This document shows, piece after piece, positions 28,896 to 38,154 of a stretch of 64,000 nucleotides of DNA; position 1 is the stretch's first letter; every line of letters starts with the position of its first letter. A model generated the notes under the pieces. It saw nothing but the letters and a program-made list of their open reading frames with translations, did not search any database and was not told the origin of the DNA. The stretch comes from Stappia sp. MMSF_3263 (GTDB lineage: Bacteria; Pseudomonadota; Alphaproteobacteria; Rhizobiales; Stappiaceae). A program made the position numbers and the translations under genes. The stretch lies in contig NZ_JASHIK010000004.1 of NCBI RefSeq assembly GCF_030733745.1, forward strand, positions 124,001 through 188,000, given 5' to 3'.

Positions 28896-29315
28896 ATGAG
28901 TAGCTTCCAGACCGACCCGCGTCTCGCCGGCGACAGCGTCCCCGTCTGTGACCTTGCCCTGTGCACGGTCCGGCTGATGCGGGACGGTCGCTTCGACTGG
29001 CTGCTGCTGGTTCCGCGCCAGGCCGATCTCGTCGAGATCGTCGACCTGGGAGAGAGCGATCAGCTTCTCCTGATGCAGGAGATCGCCATCGCAAGCCGCG
29101 TGCTGAAGGCGGAGACGGATTGCGACAAGCTCAATGTGGGGGCGCTGGGCAACATTGTCTCGCAACTGCATGTCCACGTGATCGCCCGCCGCAAAGACGA
29201 TCCGGCCTGGCCCGGACCCGTCTGGGGTGCGGGCCAGGCGGTTGCCCGTCCCGAGGCCGAGCGGGAGAAGCTGGTCTCACGCCTCGCGGCGGCCTTCGCC
29301 CGGGAGAGCGGATGA
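28896..29315 (+). CDS. HIT-family protein (Ap4A hydrolase-like)
   Basis: Small nucleotide-binding protein (139 residues) of the histidine-triad superfamily. The motif near residues 87-93 reads SQLHVHVIAR: the first His of the usual HxHxH triad is Gln, a form seen in a proteobacterial HIT branch. The two remaining His include the catalytic position. ATG 28896 follows CAGGGGTAG and starts MSSFQTDPRL; the open frame continues upstream without support. It is the first of three closely spaced genes with nudC, suggesting nucleotide clean-up, but the substrate is unknown. Confidence 0.85.
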   Translation: MSSFQTDPRLAGDSVPVCDLALCTVRLMRDGRFDWLLLVPRQADLVEIVDLGESDQLLLMQEIAIASRVLKAETDCDKLNVGALGNIVSQLHVHVIARRKDDPAWPGPVWGAGQAVARPEAEREKLVSRLAAAFARESG

Positions 29316-29379
29316 CTTTCCGTCCCGGAGACCGGTTCCCACACTCCCTGTTTTGCACCTTCCTGCCAGAAAGCTCTTC

Positions 29380-30327
29380 ATGACCGATCCGCATGTCCTT
29401 GGTTTTGCCTATCACGGCAATCCTCTCGACCGTCTCTCTGAGCATCGCGGCGACGATGGCTGGTTCAATGCTCACCTGCAGGGTTCCTCCGCCCGCTTCG
29501 TTTTCCTGTGCGAAGGACGGCCGCTGGTCGGGACTGCAGCGCATCCTCTTTCCATCCTGCATGGACGCGATGTGGGAGGCATGTTCCCGCCGCGCGAGGG
29601 CGAGGTCGTACTGCTCGGCTTCGACGTCGATGGAGCCCCGGTCTTTGCCGCGCCGCTGGGCGCCGGCGCCGAGGAGGTCGAGGCTGCCCTTCCCTCCGGC
29701 CTGAAACTGATCGATATCCGCTCGCTGGCGGTCCAGGATGCGCTGGCGCCCGGGCATCTTGGCATTCTGGCGCAGGCGAGCGCACTCCTTCACTGGCATG
29801 CGACGCACCGGCACTGCTCTCGCTGCGGTGCCGAAAGCGTCATGACGCAAGGGGGCTACAGGCGCGATTGCCCGTCCTGCGGCGGGCTGCATTTTCCGCG
29901 CACCGATCCGGTGGCCATCATGCTGGTGGCCGATGGCGACGATTGCCTGATGGGACGCCCGCCCCGTCTTCCGGAGGGCGTTTTTTCCACTCTTGCCGGG
30001 TTCATCGAGCCGGGGGAGACGATCGAAGAGGCTGTCCGCCGGGAAGTGTTCGAGGAGGCCGGCATTCGCGTTGGCCAGGTGGACTATCACGCCAGCCAGC
30101 CCTGGCCGTTTCCGGCTTCTCTCATGATCGGCTGTCACGGGGTCGCGACAAGCCGGGACATCACCATGGATGAAAGCGAACTGGAGGCCTGCCGCTGGTT
30201 CCCGCGCGAGGAAGTGCTGGCAATGCTTGAGGACCGTCATCCGGACGGACTGAAGGTGCCGCCGCCGCTGTCCATCGCGCATTGGCTGATTCGCAACTGG
30301 GCGGAGCGCAGGAGCGTCTCCGAGTGA
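29380..30327 (+). CDS. nudC: NAD(H) pyrophosphatase / RNA decapping hydrolase NudC
   Basis: Nudix hydrolase cutting NAD(H) to NMN(H) and AMP, and removing NAD caps from RNA in E. coli (315 residues). N-terminal NUDIX-like domain, a four-Cys zinc ribbon (CSRCG and CPSCG, about residues 146-170), the Nudix box GFIEPGETIEEAVRREVFEE plus AGI (about 207-229) and right after it SQPWPFPASLM, the signature that separates NudC from other Nudix enzymes. ATG 29380 is the first start giving the usual length. It overlaps the next gene by four bases. Confidence 0.95.
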   Translation: MTDPHVLGFAYHGNPLDRLSEHRGDDGWFNAHLQGSSARFVFLCEGRPLVGTAAHPLSILHGRDVGGMFPPREGEVVLLGFDVDGAPVFAAPLGAGAEEVEAALPSGLKLIDIRSLAVQDALAPGHLGILAQASALLHWHATHRHCSRCGAESVMTQGGYRRDCPSCGGLHFPRTDPVAIMLVADGDDCLMGRPPRLPEGVFSTLAGFIEPGETIEEAVRREVFEEAGIRVGQVDYHASQPWPFPASLMIGCHGVATSRDITMDESELEACRWFPREEVLAMLEDRHPDGLKVPPPLSIAHWLIRNWAERRSVSE

Positions 30328-30926
30328 TCCGTCCGGACGGCGACTGCATCTATCTCACCCATCCGCAGGTCGAGATCGATCCGGCCGTGCCCGTGCCCGA
30401 CTGGGGGCTGTCCGAGGCGGGTTTCCGGCGTGCCCGGGCCGGTGCGCTCCTTCCGGTCTTTTCCGGCGTGCGCTACATCGTCTCCAGCGCGGAACGCAAG
30501 GCGCGCCAGACGGCGGAGATCCTTGCCGGCCATCTCGGTCTGAGGGTCGTTGTTGACGAACTCATGCATGAGAACGACCGGTCTGCGACCGGCTTCCTGC
30601 CGCCGCCGGAATTCGAGGCGGTGGCCGACCGGTTCTTTGCCGCACCGGATGAGAGCGTGCGCGGCTGGGAGACGGCCCGGGCCGCGCAGACGCGCATCCT
30701 CGGACGGGTGCGGGCCCATCTTGCCGGAATTCCGGCGAACGAGACGGTGCTCTTCGTTGGCCATGGCGGCGTGGGAACGTTGCTCAAGTGCCATGTCGGC
30801 GGGTTCGCGATCGACCGCAGGCACGACCAGCCGCCGGGCGGGGGCGGGTGCTTTTTCATGTTTTCCCGTGCGGCGCTCGATGAGCGCAGCGCCAAGGGCC
30901 TCGACTGGTTGTCCGTCGACGACTGA
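30324..30926 (+). CDS. Histidine-phosphatase-superfamily protein with altered RHG motif
   Basis: 200-residue protein of the phosphoglycerate-mutase-like fold. The second half is ordinary (VSSAERKARQTAEIL and FVGHGGVGTLL), but where the family has Arg-His-Gly it reads T12-H13-P14 (IYLTHPQVEIDP). The phosphate-binding Arg is therefore missing while the nucleophile His remains; activity is uncertain. The GTG start at 30324 overlaps the nudC stop (GTGA), so the two are translated together, and the ATG frame further upstream only runs inside nudC. Substrate unknown. Confidence 0.8.
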   Translation: MIRPDGDCIYLTHPQVEIDPAVPVPDWGLSEAGFRRARAGALLPVFSGVRYIVSSAERKARQTAEILAGHLGLRVVVDELMHENDRSATGFLPPPEFEAVADRFFAAPDESVRGWETARAAQTRILGRVRAHLAGIPANETVLFVGHGGVGTLLKCHVGGFAIDRRHDQPPGGGGCFFMFSRAALDERSAKGLDWLSVDD

Positions 30927-31026
30927 GATGTCCGCTGCGCGCCGATCCGGGCATGCCGTCTTGCGCAGCGCAGGTCAGCCACCTACGTGAACGCTGCCAC
31001 CTCTATCGTCAGGACCGAATCGCATC

Positions 31027-31686
31027 ATGATTGCAGCCGCATTGCGCGCCCTTTCCCAGATCTTCGAACCTCGTCTCAGGGCGATCTTCTGGAAAACGCT
31101 CGGCTACACGCTGGTGCTGCTTTTTCTTGTGTGGGCGGCACTGAACGGTGCCGTGGCGACGCTCGTTACGCTGCCCTATCCCTGGTTGGAGACCGCGCTT
31201 TCCCTGTTGACGGGCATCGGCGCGATCTTCCTGCTCGGCTTTCTGGTCGCGCCGGTCACGGCCATCATCGCCGGCATCCTGCAGGACGAGATTGCCGAGG
31301 TGGTGGAGCAGGGGGACTATCCCGACGACCCGTCCGGGCGCGCGATGCCGCTGTCGAAGGCCCTGCCGCAGGCGATCAAGTTTGCCGGGATCGTGATTGC
31401 CGGCAACTTGCTGGCGCTGTTGCTGCTTCTCGTTCCGGGCGTCAACCTGATCGCGTTTTTTGTCGTCAACGGCTATTTGCTGGGCCGCGAGTTCTTCGAG
31501 TTCGCCGCAATGCGGTTCCGGTCCCCGGAAGAGGCAAGGGCGTTGCGCCGCGCGCACTCGGGAACCGTGTTCATGGGAGGCCTGGTCATTGCCGGCTTTC
31601 TCGCCGTGCCGCTCCTGAACCTGCTGACGCCGATCTTCGCCACCGTCATGATGGTGCATCTGAACAAGCGACTTACCTATAGGTAA
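31027..31686 (+). CDS. EI24/CysZ-like membrane protein
   Basis: Integral membrane protein of 219 residues with about four hydrophobic segments (near 25-45, 55-85, 115-150 and 180-205). The pattern, including LGFLVAPVTAIIAGILQDEIA and LVPGVNLIAFFVVNGYLLGREFFE, matches the EI24 family often annotated as sulfate transporter CysZ-like. In E. coli CysZ carries sulfate; that this member does is not shown. The start ATG lies 100 bases after the phosphatase-like gene, and the gene precedes the sdh promoter region. Confidence 0.85.
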   Translation: MIAAALRALSQIFEPRLRAIFWKTLGYTLVLLFLVWAALNGAVATLVTLPYPWLETALSLLTGIGAIFLLGFLVAPVTAIIAGILQDEIAEVVEQGDYPDDPSGRAMPLSKALPQAIKFAGIVIAGNLLALLLLLVPGVNLIAFFVVNGYLLGREFFEFAAMRFRSPEEARALRRAHSGTVFMGGLVIAGFLAVPLLNLLTPIFATVMMVHLNKRLTYR

Positions 31687-31764
31687 GGTTTGACCTGGCA
31701 TTCTCCGTCTGCCTGACCTGCGGTCGCGGTGAAAAGACTTCACCGGCTTCTCCGATAGGATATT

Positions 31765-31798
31765 TTGACGTTCCCGCCTGATGGGTTTAGAAGGCGGG
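31765..31798 (+). promoter_or_regulatory. Candidate sdh operon promoter with overlapping inverted repeat
   Basis: TTGACG at 31765-31770 and TAGAAG at 31788-31793 with a 17-base spacer. A 7-bp inverted repeat, CCCGCCT at 31773-31779 and AGGCGGG at 31792-31798, spans the spacer and the -10, so it could be an operator. No T-run follows, which argues against a terminator. Confidence 0.5.
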
Positions 31799-31823
31799 TA
31801 CACAAGGCCCTGATTTAGCTAAC

Positions 31824-31841
31824 GTTTACGTAAGCGTAAGC
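31824..31841. promoter_or_regulatory. TTACGTAA palindrome and GTAAGC repeat upstream of sdhC
   Basis: GTTTACGTAAGC at 31824-31835 contains a perfect 8-base palindrome (31826-31833); GTAAGC is then repeated in tandem (31830-31841). The same TTTACGTAA occurs just before mdh (42066-42074). Placed in the leader about 30-40 bases before the sdhC start, it is a possible shared regulator site. Confidence 0.4.
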
Positions 31842-31867
31842 CGATTGGGGAGACGGGAGAACAATCC

Positions 31868-32266
31868 ATGTCGGATGTCGGGATGAAAAACAGCCGGCCC
31901 CTTTCGCCGCATCTCCAGATCTACAAACCCATCCTCACAATGGTCATGTCGATCCTGCACCGCATTACCGGTGCGGCGCTGTACTTCGGCACCATACTTC
32001 TCGCCTGGTGGCTTGTCGCCGCGGCGGCCGGTCCCGATTATTTCGAGTTCGTCAACGAGCTCTACGGGTCGATCCTCGGGCGCCTCGTACTGTTCGGCTT
32101 CACCTGGGCGCTGGTTCATCACATGCTTGGCGGCATGCGGCATTTCATCTGGGACATGGGCCATGGCTTCGGAACGGAGGCGCGCGAATGGCTCGCCCGG
32201 GCCACGATCGCCGGTTCCGTCATCCTGACGATCCTGCTTTGGATCGTCGGCTATGCCGTGCGCTGA
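31868..32266 (+). CDS. sdhC: Succinate dehydrogenase cytochrome b556 subunit
   Basis: Large membrane-anchor subunit of complex II (132 residues, three TM helices). It carries [11 protein letters not shown] and SILHRITG, the quinone-site signature, and [13 protein letters not shown] with the His that ligates heme b (about residue 84). The ATG at 31868 is followed by an alternative MKN start; the first is preferred for length. It opens the sdhC-sdhD-sdhA-fkbM-sdhB operon and sits 13 bases before sdhD. Confidence 0.96.
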   Translation: MSDVGMKNSRPLSPHLQIYKPILTMVMSILHRITGAALYFGTILLAWWLVAAAAGPDYFEFVNELYGSILGRLVLFGFTWALVHHMLGGMRHFIWDMGHGFGTEAREWLARATIAGSVILTILLWIVGYAVR

Positions 32267-32279
32267 GGGAGGCACCACC

Positions 32280-32663
32280 ATGACTGACATGCGTACCCCG
32301 CTTTCCCGCGTTCGCGGTCTCGGCTCGGCAAAGGACGGCACCACCCATTTCTGGCGCCAGCGCGTCACGGCCGTCGCCAACGTCTTCCTGATCTCCTTCT
32401 TCGTGGTTCTCGTCGTCGCCCTGCAGGGCGGGGACCACGCCTCGGTGACTTCCGCGCTCGGCAACCCGCTGATCGCGATCCTGATGCTGCTGGTGATCCT
32501 GTCGGGCATTTATCACATGAAGCTCGGCATGCAGGTGATCATCGAGGACTACCTTCACGGCGAGGCGCTGAAGCTGCTGGCGCTGATGGGCAACACCTTC
32601 TTCTCGGTATTCGTCGGCCTTGCGTCGGTCTTTGCCGTTCTCAAGATCAGCTTCGGAGGCTGA
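32280..32663 (+). CDS. sdhD: Succinate dehydrogenase membrane anchor subunit
   Basis: Small membrane anchor of complex II (127 residues, three TM segments). Family features are [22 protein letters not shown] at the N terminus and the [18 protein letters not shown] stretch holding the second heme-ligand His region. ATG 32280 has GGAGG nearby and gives [15 protein letters not shown]; upstream codons of the same frame overlap sdhC and are not needed. It ends five bases before sdhA, whose ribosome site lies within its last codons. Confidence 0.95.
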   Translation: MTDMRTPLSRVRGLGSAKDGTTHFWRQRVTAVANVFLISFFVVLVVALQGGDHASVTSALGNPLIAILMLLVILSGIYHMKLGMQVIIEDYLHGEALKLLALMGNTFFSVFVGLASVFAVLKISFGG

Positions 32664-32667
32664 AAAC

Positions 32668-34497
32668 ATGGCAGGACAAGCCTATTCCTTTGTCGATCAC
32701 CGCTATGATGTGGTGGTCGTGGGGGCCGGTGGCGCGGGCCTTCGGGCGACGCTCGGCATGGCCGAGCAGGGTCTGAGGACCGCCTGCATCTCCAAGGTCT
32801 TCCCGACCCGCTCGCATACGGTGGCGGCGCAGGGCGGCATTGCCGCGAGCCTGCAGAACATGACGCCCGACTGCTGGCAGTGGCACATGTACGACACCGT
32901 CAAGGGCTCAGACTGGCTCGGCGACACCGACGCGATGGAATATCTCGCGCGGGAGGCGCCCAAGGCGGTCTACGAGCTCGAGCATTACGGCGTGCCCTTC
33001 TCGCGCACCGAGGACGGCCGCATCTACCAGCGTCCCTTCGGCGGTCACATGCAGAATTACGGCGACGGTCCTCCGGTGCAGCGCACCTGCGCCGCTGCGG
33101 ACCGCACCGGCCATGCCATCCTGCATACGCTCTATGGCCAGTCGCTCCGCCACAATGCCGAGTTCTTCATCGAGTATTTCGCTCTCGACCTGATCATGTC
33201 CGAGGACGGCGTCTGTCAGGGCGTCATCGCCTGGAACCTCGATGACGGCACCATTCACCGTTTCTCCGCCAAGATGGTCGTGCTTGCGACCGGCGGTTAC
33301 GGCCGGGCCTACTTCTCCGCCACCTCCGCCCATACCTGCACCGGCGATGGCGGCGGCATGGTAGCGCGTGCCGGCCTGCCGCTTCAGGACATGGAGTTCG
33401 TGCAGTTCCACCCGACCGGCATCTACGGCGCCGGCTGCCTGATTACCGAGGGCGCGCGCGGCGAGGGCGGCTATCTGGTCAATTCCGAGGGTGAACGCTT
33501 CATGGAGCGTTATGCGCCGTCGGCCAAGGATCTCGCCTCGCGCGATGTCGTCTCGCGCTGCATGACGATGGAGATTCGTGACGGCCGGGGCGTGGGCAAG
33601 AACAAGGATCACATCTTCCTGCATCTCGACCACCTCGATCCCGACATCCTCGCGGAGCGCCTGCCGGGCATCTCGGAATCGGCGAAGATCTTCGCCGGCG
33701 TCGACGTGACCAAGGAGCCGATCCCGGTCCTGCCGACGGTCCACTACAACATGGGCGGCGTTCCGACCAACTACTGGGGCGAGGTGCTCAATCCGACCAA
33801 GGACGATCCGAGCGCCATCCAGCCGGGCCTGATGGCGGTCGGCGAGGCGGGCTGTGCCTCCGTGCATGGCGCCAACCGCCTCGGCTCCAACTCGCTGATC
33901 GATCTCGTCGTGTTCGGCCGTGCCGCCGCGATCAGGGCCGGCGAGGTGGTCGACCGCAAGTCCGCCGTGCCGACGCCGAACGAGGCGAGCTGCGAGAAGA
34001 TCATGGCGCGCTTCGACAAGCTCCGCCACGCCGACGGCTCCACGCCGACAGCGCAGCTGCGCGAGAAGATGCAGCGCGCCATGCAGGAAGACGCCGCGGT
34101 CTTCCGGACCCAGGAGAGCCTGGAGCAGGGCTGCCAACGCATTTCCGCGATCTGGGGCGAGCTTGCCGATCTCAAGGTGAGCGACCGTTCGATGATCTGG
34201 AACTCCGATCTCGTCGAGACGCTGGAGCTGGAAAACCTGATGGCCAACGCCATCACCACGGTTTACGGCGCCGAGGCGCGCAAGGAGAGCCGCGGGGCGC
34301 ATGCGCGCGAGGACTTCAAGGACGGTCCGCTGGGCGGTCGTGACGACGACAACTGGCGCAAGCACACGCTTGCCTGGGTCGCCGAGGACGGAACGACGAC
34401 GCTGGGTTATCGCCCGGTCGTCACCGAGCCGCTCACGACCTTCGAGGAAGGTGGCATCGACCCGAAGAAGATCGCGCCGAAGGCGCGCGTCTACTGA
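32668..34497 (+). CDS. sdhA: Succinate dehydrogenase flavoprotein subunit
   Basis: Catalytic subunit of complex II (609 residues), oxidising succinate to fumarate on the cytoplasmic face. FAD fold [12 protein letters not shown] (about 16-27), the His that binds FAD covalently in [10 protein letters not shown] (about residue 50), active-site segments [10 protein letters not shown] (about 248-257) and [13 protein letters not shown] (about 295-307), and a C-terminal end of RPV(V)TEPL and PK-rich type. ATG 32668 follows GGAGG. Sequence is typical for the family throughout. Unusually, the next gene is not sdhB but an FkbM methyltransferase. Confidence 0.98.
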   Translation: MAGQAYSFVDHRYDVVVVGAGGAGLRATLGMAEQGLRTACISKVFPTRSHTVAAQGGIAASLQNMTPDCWQWHMYDTVKGSDWLGDTDAMEYLAREAPKAVYELEHYGVPFSRTEDGRIYQRPFGGHMQNYGDGPPVQRTCAAADRTGHAILHTLYGQSLRHNAEFFIEYFALDLIMSEDGVCQGVIAWNLDDGTIHRFSAKMVVLATGGYGRAYFSATSAHTCTGDGGGMVARAGLPLQDMEFVQFHPTGIYGAGCLITEGARGEGGYLVNSEGERFMERYAPSAKDLASRDVVSRCMTMEIRDGRGVGKNKDHIFLHLDHLDPDILAERLPGISESAKIFAGVDVTKEPIPVLPTVHYNMGGVPTNYWGEVLNPTKDDPSAIQPGLMAVGEAGCASVHGANRLGSNSLIDLVVFGRAAAIRAGEVVDRKSAVPTPNEASCEKIMARFDKLRHADGSTPTAQLREKMQRAMQEDAAVFRTQESLEQGCQRISAIWGELADLKVSDRSMIWNSDLVETLELENLMANAITTVYGAEARKESRGAHAREDFKDGPLGGRDDDNWRKHTLAWVAEDGTTTLGYRPVVTEPLTTFEEGGIDPKKIAPKARVY

Positions 34498-34535
34498 GGC
34501 AGGGCCGCGGCAGAGAGCAGGAACCCGTTGGGAAC

Positions 34536-35381
34536 ATGACGGCGACAGGCATCGCGATCGACACGACCTCGCCCTTCGGCACTTATGGTGCCGAGGGTCT
34601 GGCCAGGTTTGCCTGGGCGCTTGCCGACCGCCACGAGATGACCGCGGGTTTGCGAAAGCGCATGCGCACGCTGGTGTCGCGGATCTGGGCTGGCCCCTAT
34701 GACGCGGAAGCGGACGGGCTCCGCTTTCGTCTCTATCCCGGCTCGAACTACGACGACCGAAAGATCATGGCCCGGCGGCGCCTGCCGGAGCGCGCCGAGC
34801 ACGACATGCTCGCGCGTCATCTGGTCAAGGGGACGGTCTTTGTCGACATCGGAGCCAATATCGGCAGCTATGCGCTCCAGGCGGCGCGGCGGGGTGCGCA
34901 GGTGCTGGCGGTCGAGGCCAACCCCGAAACGGCGGGGCGGCTGGCGTTCAACATTGCTGCGAACCGTCTCGACGAGATCGTCGTTGCGACCGTTGCCGTG
35001 GGAAACATGCCAGGAACCATGCAGTTGTGGAGCGAGCCGACGAATTGCGGTTTCGCGACGCTGGTCGAGGATCTGACGACGGGCGAGTGGGCTGGCGACT
35101 GGTCATCGCGCACGGTGACCGTGCGTCCGCTGGCGAACCTTCTCGCCGCGCACGGGATCGGCCGCGTCGACGTGCTCAAGGTCGACGTGGAAGGTTTCGA
35201 GGATCGGGTGCTCTTGCCCTATCTGCAGGATTGCGAGCCCGGTCTGCTGCCCCGGGCAGTGTTGATCGAGACGAATTGCCGGGAGCATTGGGCGCAGGAC
35301 TGCCTCGCCGTTCTTGCCGGCCTGGGATACGCCATCGAAGGCGAGACAATGGACAACATGCTTTTTGGGCGCGCCGCCTGA
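34536..35381 (+). CDS. FkbM-family methyltransferase inserted in the sdh operon
   Basis: SAM-dependent methyltransferase-like protein (281 residues). The SAM-binding loop is [17 protein letters not shown] (about 102-118), the acidic end of the second strand is VLAVEANPE, and the FkbM-type [15 protein letters not shown] segment is at about 212-226. FkbM proteins usually O-methylate sugars or small metabolites. There is no link to succinate dehydrogenase in sequence; yet it sits between sdhA (38 bases upstream) and sdhB (67 bases downstream) on the same strand and would be cotranscribed. Base composition looks like its neighbours. Substrate unknown. Confidence 0.85.
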   Translation: MTATGIAIDTTSPFGTYGAEGLARFAWALADRHEMTAGLRKRMRTLVSRIWAGPYDAEADGLRFRLYPGSNYDDRKIMARRRLPERAEHDMLARHLVKGTVFVDIGANIGSYALQAARRGAQVLAVEANPETAGRLAFNIAANRLDEIVVATVAVGNMPGTMQLWSEPTNCGFATLVEDLTTGEWAGDWSSRTVTVRPLANLLAAHGIGRVDVLKVDVEGFEDRVLLPYLQDCEPGLLPRAVLIETNCREHWAQDCLAVLAGLGYAIEGETMDNMLFGRAA

Positions 35382-35448
35382 AGGGCTGAATGCAAACCAG
35401 AATGAATGGCCTGCCTTGCGGACGGGCCGAAACGCGGAGCGACGAGAT

Positions 35449-36231
35449 ATGGTACAGCTGACGCTTCCCAAGAACTCCCAGGTTGCGGAAGGCAAGGTCT
35501 GGGACAAGCCGGCCGGCGCCAAGCACCTGCACGAGTTCCGCATCTACCGCTGGAACCCGGACGACGGCCGCAACCCGCGGGTCGATACCTACTTCATCGA
35601 CAGCGACGATTGCGGGCCGATGGTTCTCGACGGGCTCATCTATATCAAGGACAAGATCGACCCGACGCTGACCTTCCGCCGCTCCTGCCGCGAGGGCATT
35701 TGCGGATCCTGCGCGATGAACATCGACGGGACCAACACGCTCGCCTGCACCCGGGGCATGGAGGAAATCGGCGAGAAACCGGTGAAGATCTATCCCTTGC
35801 CGCACATGCCGGTGGTCAAGGATCTGGTTCCCGACCTGACGCGCTTCTATGCCCAGCACCGTTCGATCGAACCCTGGCTGCAGACGACAACGCCGGCACC
35901 CGAAAAGGAATGGCGCCAGAGCCATGAGGACCGCGCCAAGCTCGACGGCCTCTACGAGTGCATCCTGTGCGCCTGTTGCTCGACCTCGTGCCCGAGCTAC
36001 TGGTGGAACGGCGACCGCTATCTCGGCCCGGCCGTGCTGTTGCAGGCCTATCGTTGGCTGATCGACAGCCGCGACGAGGCCACCGGCGAGCGTCTCGACA
36101 ATCTCGAGGACCCGTTCCGCCTCTACCGCTGCCACACGATCATGAACTGTTCGCAGGCTTGCCCGAAGGGGCTCAACCCGGCCAAAGCGATCGCCGAGAT
36201 CAAGAAGATGATGGTCGAGCGTCGCTACTGA
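35449..36231 (+). CDS. sdhB: Succinate dehydrogenase iron-sulfur subunit
   Basis: Electron-transfer subunit of complex II (260 residues). The [2Fe-2S] ligands are in CREGICGSC with a further Cys in LACTRG (about 80-103); the [4Fe-4S] and [3Fe-4S] ligands are in [17 protein letters not shown] and [17 protein letters not shown] (about 171-245). Start 35449 gives [10 protein letters not shown] and the normal length. It closes the operon; a hairpin with a T-rich tail follows. Confidence 0.97.
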   Translation: MVQLTLPKNSQVAEGKVWDKPAGAKHLHEFRIYRWNPDDGRNPRVDTYFIDSDDCGPMVLDGLIYIKDKIDPTLTFRRSCREGICGSCAMNIDGTNTLACTRGMEEIGEKPVKIYPLPHMPVVKDLVPDLTRFYAQHRSIEPWLQTTTPAPEKEWRQSHEDRAKLDGLYECILCACCSTSCPSYWWNGDRYLGPAVLLQAYRWLIDSRDEATGERLDNLEDPFRLYRCHTIMNCSQACPKGLNPAKAIAEIKKMMVERRY

Positions 36232-36259
36232 CCGGGTTTCCGGCCGATACGGGAGTTGG

Positions 36260-36290
36260 AAGGGCGGCCGGTGTGCCGCCTTTCGCTTTT
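36260..36290 (+). terminator. Terminator after sdhB
   Basis: AAGGGCGGC at 36260-36268 pairs with GCCGCCTTT at 36275-36283 (one G-T pair), loop CGGTGT, then CGCTTTT. It ends the sdh operon a few bases before the stop of the convergent outer-membrane gene. Confidence 0.75.
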
Positions 36291-36294
36291 CTGC

Positions 36295-36915
36295 TCAGAA
36301 GTGAACCGAGAGACCGCCGCGCACGAGGTCGACATTGCCGCCATAGCGGAAGTTGCCCAGGCCCAGATTGTAGGTCTTGTAAGGCAACTGGTAGTGCAGG
36401 TACTCGCCTCGGAGCGACAGAAAGTCCGTCAGCATCACCTCGAGGCCGCCGCCTGCCACCCATCCGACATGAGTCTCGCTCTGCTTGGCACCTGTGAAGC
36501 GCGCCTGCGAGATGCGTGCGGCGCCAATGCCGGCGGTGGCAAAGAGCAGGTAGCGGTCATGGGTCACGCCGGCGCGGACCCTTGCCGAAGTCAGCAGGCT
36601 GACCTGGTCGCTGAAGCGGCTCCACTCGTTGATCGTGGCCGAACTCAGGTCGATCTCGGCGCCCAGCAGAAATCGTCCGACCATGTGATTGTAACCGCCA
36701 TGGCCGCCGAACAACTCTCCCCGGTCCGTGGTCGAATGGCCGCTTGGCCAGGTGGTCGTGAACCAGCCGTAGCCGCCGTGTGCGCCCAGATAGAACCCGT
36801 CCCAGGAAAAACCGTCCGGGTTGGCGGAGACAAAGGGATTGAAACCGTCACTGGCGTGAGAGGGGGCGGCGGCAAGGGCAAGGCTCAGGGCAAGGGCGAT
36901 CGGGGCAATACGCAT
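36295..36915 (-). CDS. Outer-membrane beta-barrel protein (Omp25/opacity type)
   Basis: Secreted protein of 206 residues. The signal peptide ends near SHA(S) at about residue 22. The mature part alternates polar and apolar residues in barrel strands with the WDGFYLGAHGGYGW opening and the AGGGLEVMLTD and LSLRGEYLHY stretches of small rhizobial Omp25/Omp31-like barrels, and it ends in Phe (GGLSVHF), the usual outer-membrane insertion signal. It probably has eight strands. The role is likely structural; no specific function can be read. It is monocistronic and convergent with sdhB. Confidence 0.82.
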   Translation of the reverse strand: MRIAPIALALSLALAAAPSHASDGFNPFVSANPDGFSWDGFYLGAHGGYGWFTTTWPSGHSTTDRGELFGGHGGYNHMVGRFLLGAEIDLSSATINEWSRFSDQVSLLTSARVRAGVTHDRYLLFATAGIGAARISQARFTGAKQSETHVGWVAGGGLEVMLTDFLSLRGEYLHYQLPYKTYNLGLGNFRYGGNVDLVRGGLSVHF

Positions 36916-37036
36916 CTACAGGCTCCAGAATTCTCGATCGAAAAAAGTCCCAGGTCGCCGACTTCGTGTGAAATGAACGGCTCCGACACCTAAATGCAAC
37001 TTACAGGAGAGTGCAACCGTCCTGTGGTCTGGTGGG

Positions 37037-37414
37037 TCAACTCCAGACCGGGCTGGTGAAGATCGCCACGCTCGCCGCGAAACCGACGGTCCAGGCGAGT
37101 GAGCGCGGCGTCGAGCGGTCTGTCCAGTAGCAGAAGACGAAGATCACCCGCGCGCCGATGAAAAGCCCGGCAAGGTTGTCGACCCATTGTGGATCACCGC
37201 CCTGCCAGAGACCGGTGACGACCGCGACGGCGAAAAGCGGAAAGGCCTCGAAACCGTTCGCCTGGGCGGCTGCCGCCCGGGCCCGGAAGCCGTCCTTCCA
37301 GAAATCCGGATCGCGGGGGCTGGAATTGTTGAATTCCTTCGTCAGCTTGGCCGGGAAGGCCGAGAGGATCGGCAGGATCGCGGCGGCAAGCACGCACCAC
37401 AGGGCAAAAGGCAT
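37037..37414 (-). CDS. MAPEG-family membrane protein
   Basis: Small membrane protein (125 residues, four predicted TM segments) of the MAPEG family, which includes glutathione transferases. It has the FRARAAAAQANGFEAFPLFAVAV stretch with the conserved Gln-Ala-Asn-Gly region, and the NLAGLFIGARVIFVFCYW segment with the family's Arg. The start at 37414 (MPFALWCVLAAA) makes TM1 begin at once; the longer frame would add 25 charged residues. Enzyme activity is not certain; most bacterial members are uncharacterised. Confidence 0.85.
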   Translation of the reverse strand: MPFALWCVLAAAILPILSAFPAKLTKEFNNSSPRDPDFWKDGFRARAAAAQANGFEAFPLFAVAVVTGLWQGGDPQWVDNLAGLFIGARVIFVFCYWTDRSTPRSLAWTVGFAASVAIFTSPVWS

Positions 37415-37582
37415 GGGCAGGTCCTTCTTGGCAGCGGACGGCGTCCGCAGGCAGTCCCTGCACTTGCGGTGTCGCGAGGCGAAGGTCAAGTCGGCGGTGC
37501 GCCGCGTTGATCCAGAACAAGGCGCGTGCCCTCGCTTTCGCTATCGTCCGACCCGTCGAAAACCGAGCGGAGTTTCCCGAAA

Positions 37583-37930
37583 ATGGCCGTGAGTGACTGG
37601 CAGGCTTTCGTCGAGCAGACGGACGGGCGCATGGGCGCGCTGCGGACCGGTATTCCGGGCGTTGCGAAAGGGTTTCAGGAGATCGCGCGCGCGGCGATCG
37701 GCGCCGGTGCGCTTGACAGCAGAACCAAGGAACTCATCGCGCTCGCCATCGGCATTGCCGCACGGTGCGACGGATGTCTCGCCTATCATGCGAAAGCAGC
37801 CGCAAGATACGGCGCCACCCGCGAGGAGGTGATGGAGACGATCGGGGTCGCCGTCTACATGGGGGGCGGGCCGTCGATGATCTATGGCGCGGAAGCGCTG
37901 GCGGCCTTCGACAGTTTTGCGGAGGGCTGA
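37583..37930 (+). CDS. Carboxymuconolactone decarboxylase/AhpD-fold protein
   Basis: Small alpha-helical protein (115 residues) of the CMD family. It carries the AhpD-type redox motif C62-D-G-C65-x3-H69 in a helix (ARCDGCLAYHAKAA), so a thiol-peroxidase-like role is more likely than decarboxylation. ATG 37583 gives a normal length; the frame opens 19 codons earlier. It stands alone, divergent from the MAPEG gene. A second member of the family lies at 40191. Confidence 0.87.
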   Translation: MAVSDWQAFVEQTDGRMGALRTGIPGVAKGFQEIARAAIGAGALDSRTKELIALAIGIAARCDGCLAYHAKAAARYGATREEVMETIGVAVYMGGGPSMIYGAEALAAFDSFAEG

Positions 37931-38154
37931 AAACGGTCCTTTCCTCCTGCCACGGGATCGCCGCGATTTGGCCCGGAAGTGTTTGGCAGCTCGTCACATT
38001 GCCGTTTCGAAGCCCGCGTATCACCTGCGCTTGCGCCGGGGGGCGATTCGAAATCACCACGGACAAAGGCTCCGGCCAGCGCCAGTCGCGCGCGGGAGCC
38101 GGGCGGATCCTGCATCGCCTGCGTCATGCGGCGGTCGCGATCCAAGGAGTGACG

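Noticed and set aside
31773-31798. CCCGCCT/AGGCGGG hairpin as a terminator for the EI24-like gene.
   Set aside because: It overlaps the -10 of the sdh promoter candidate and has no T-run; an operator is more likely.
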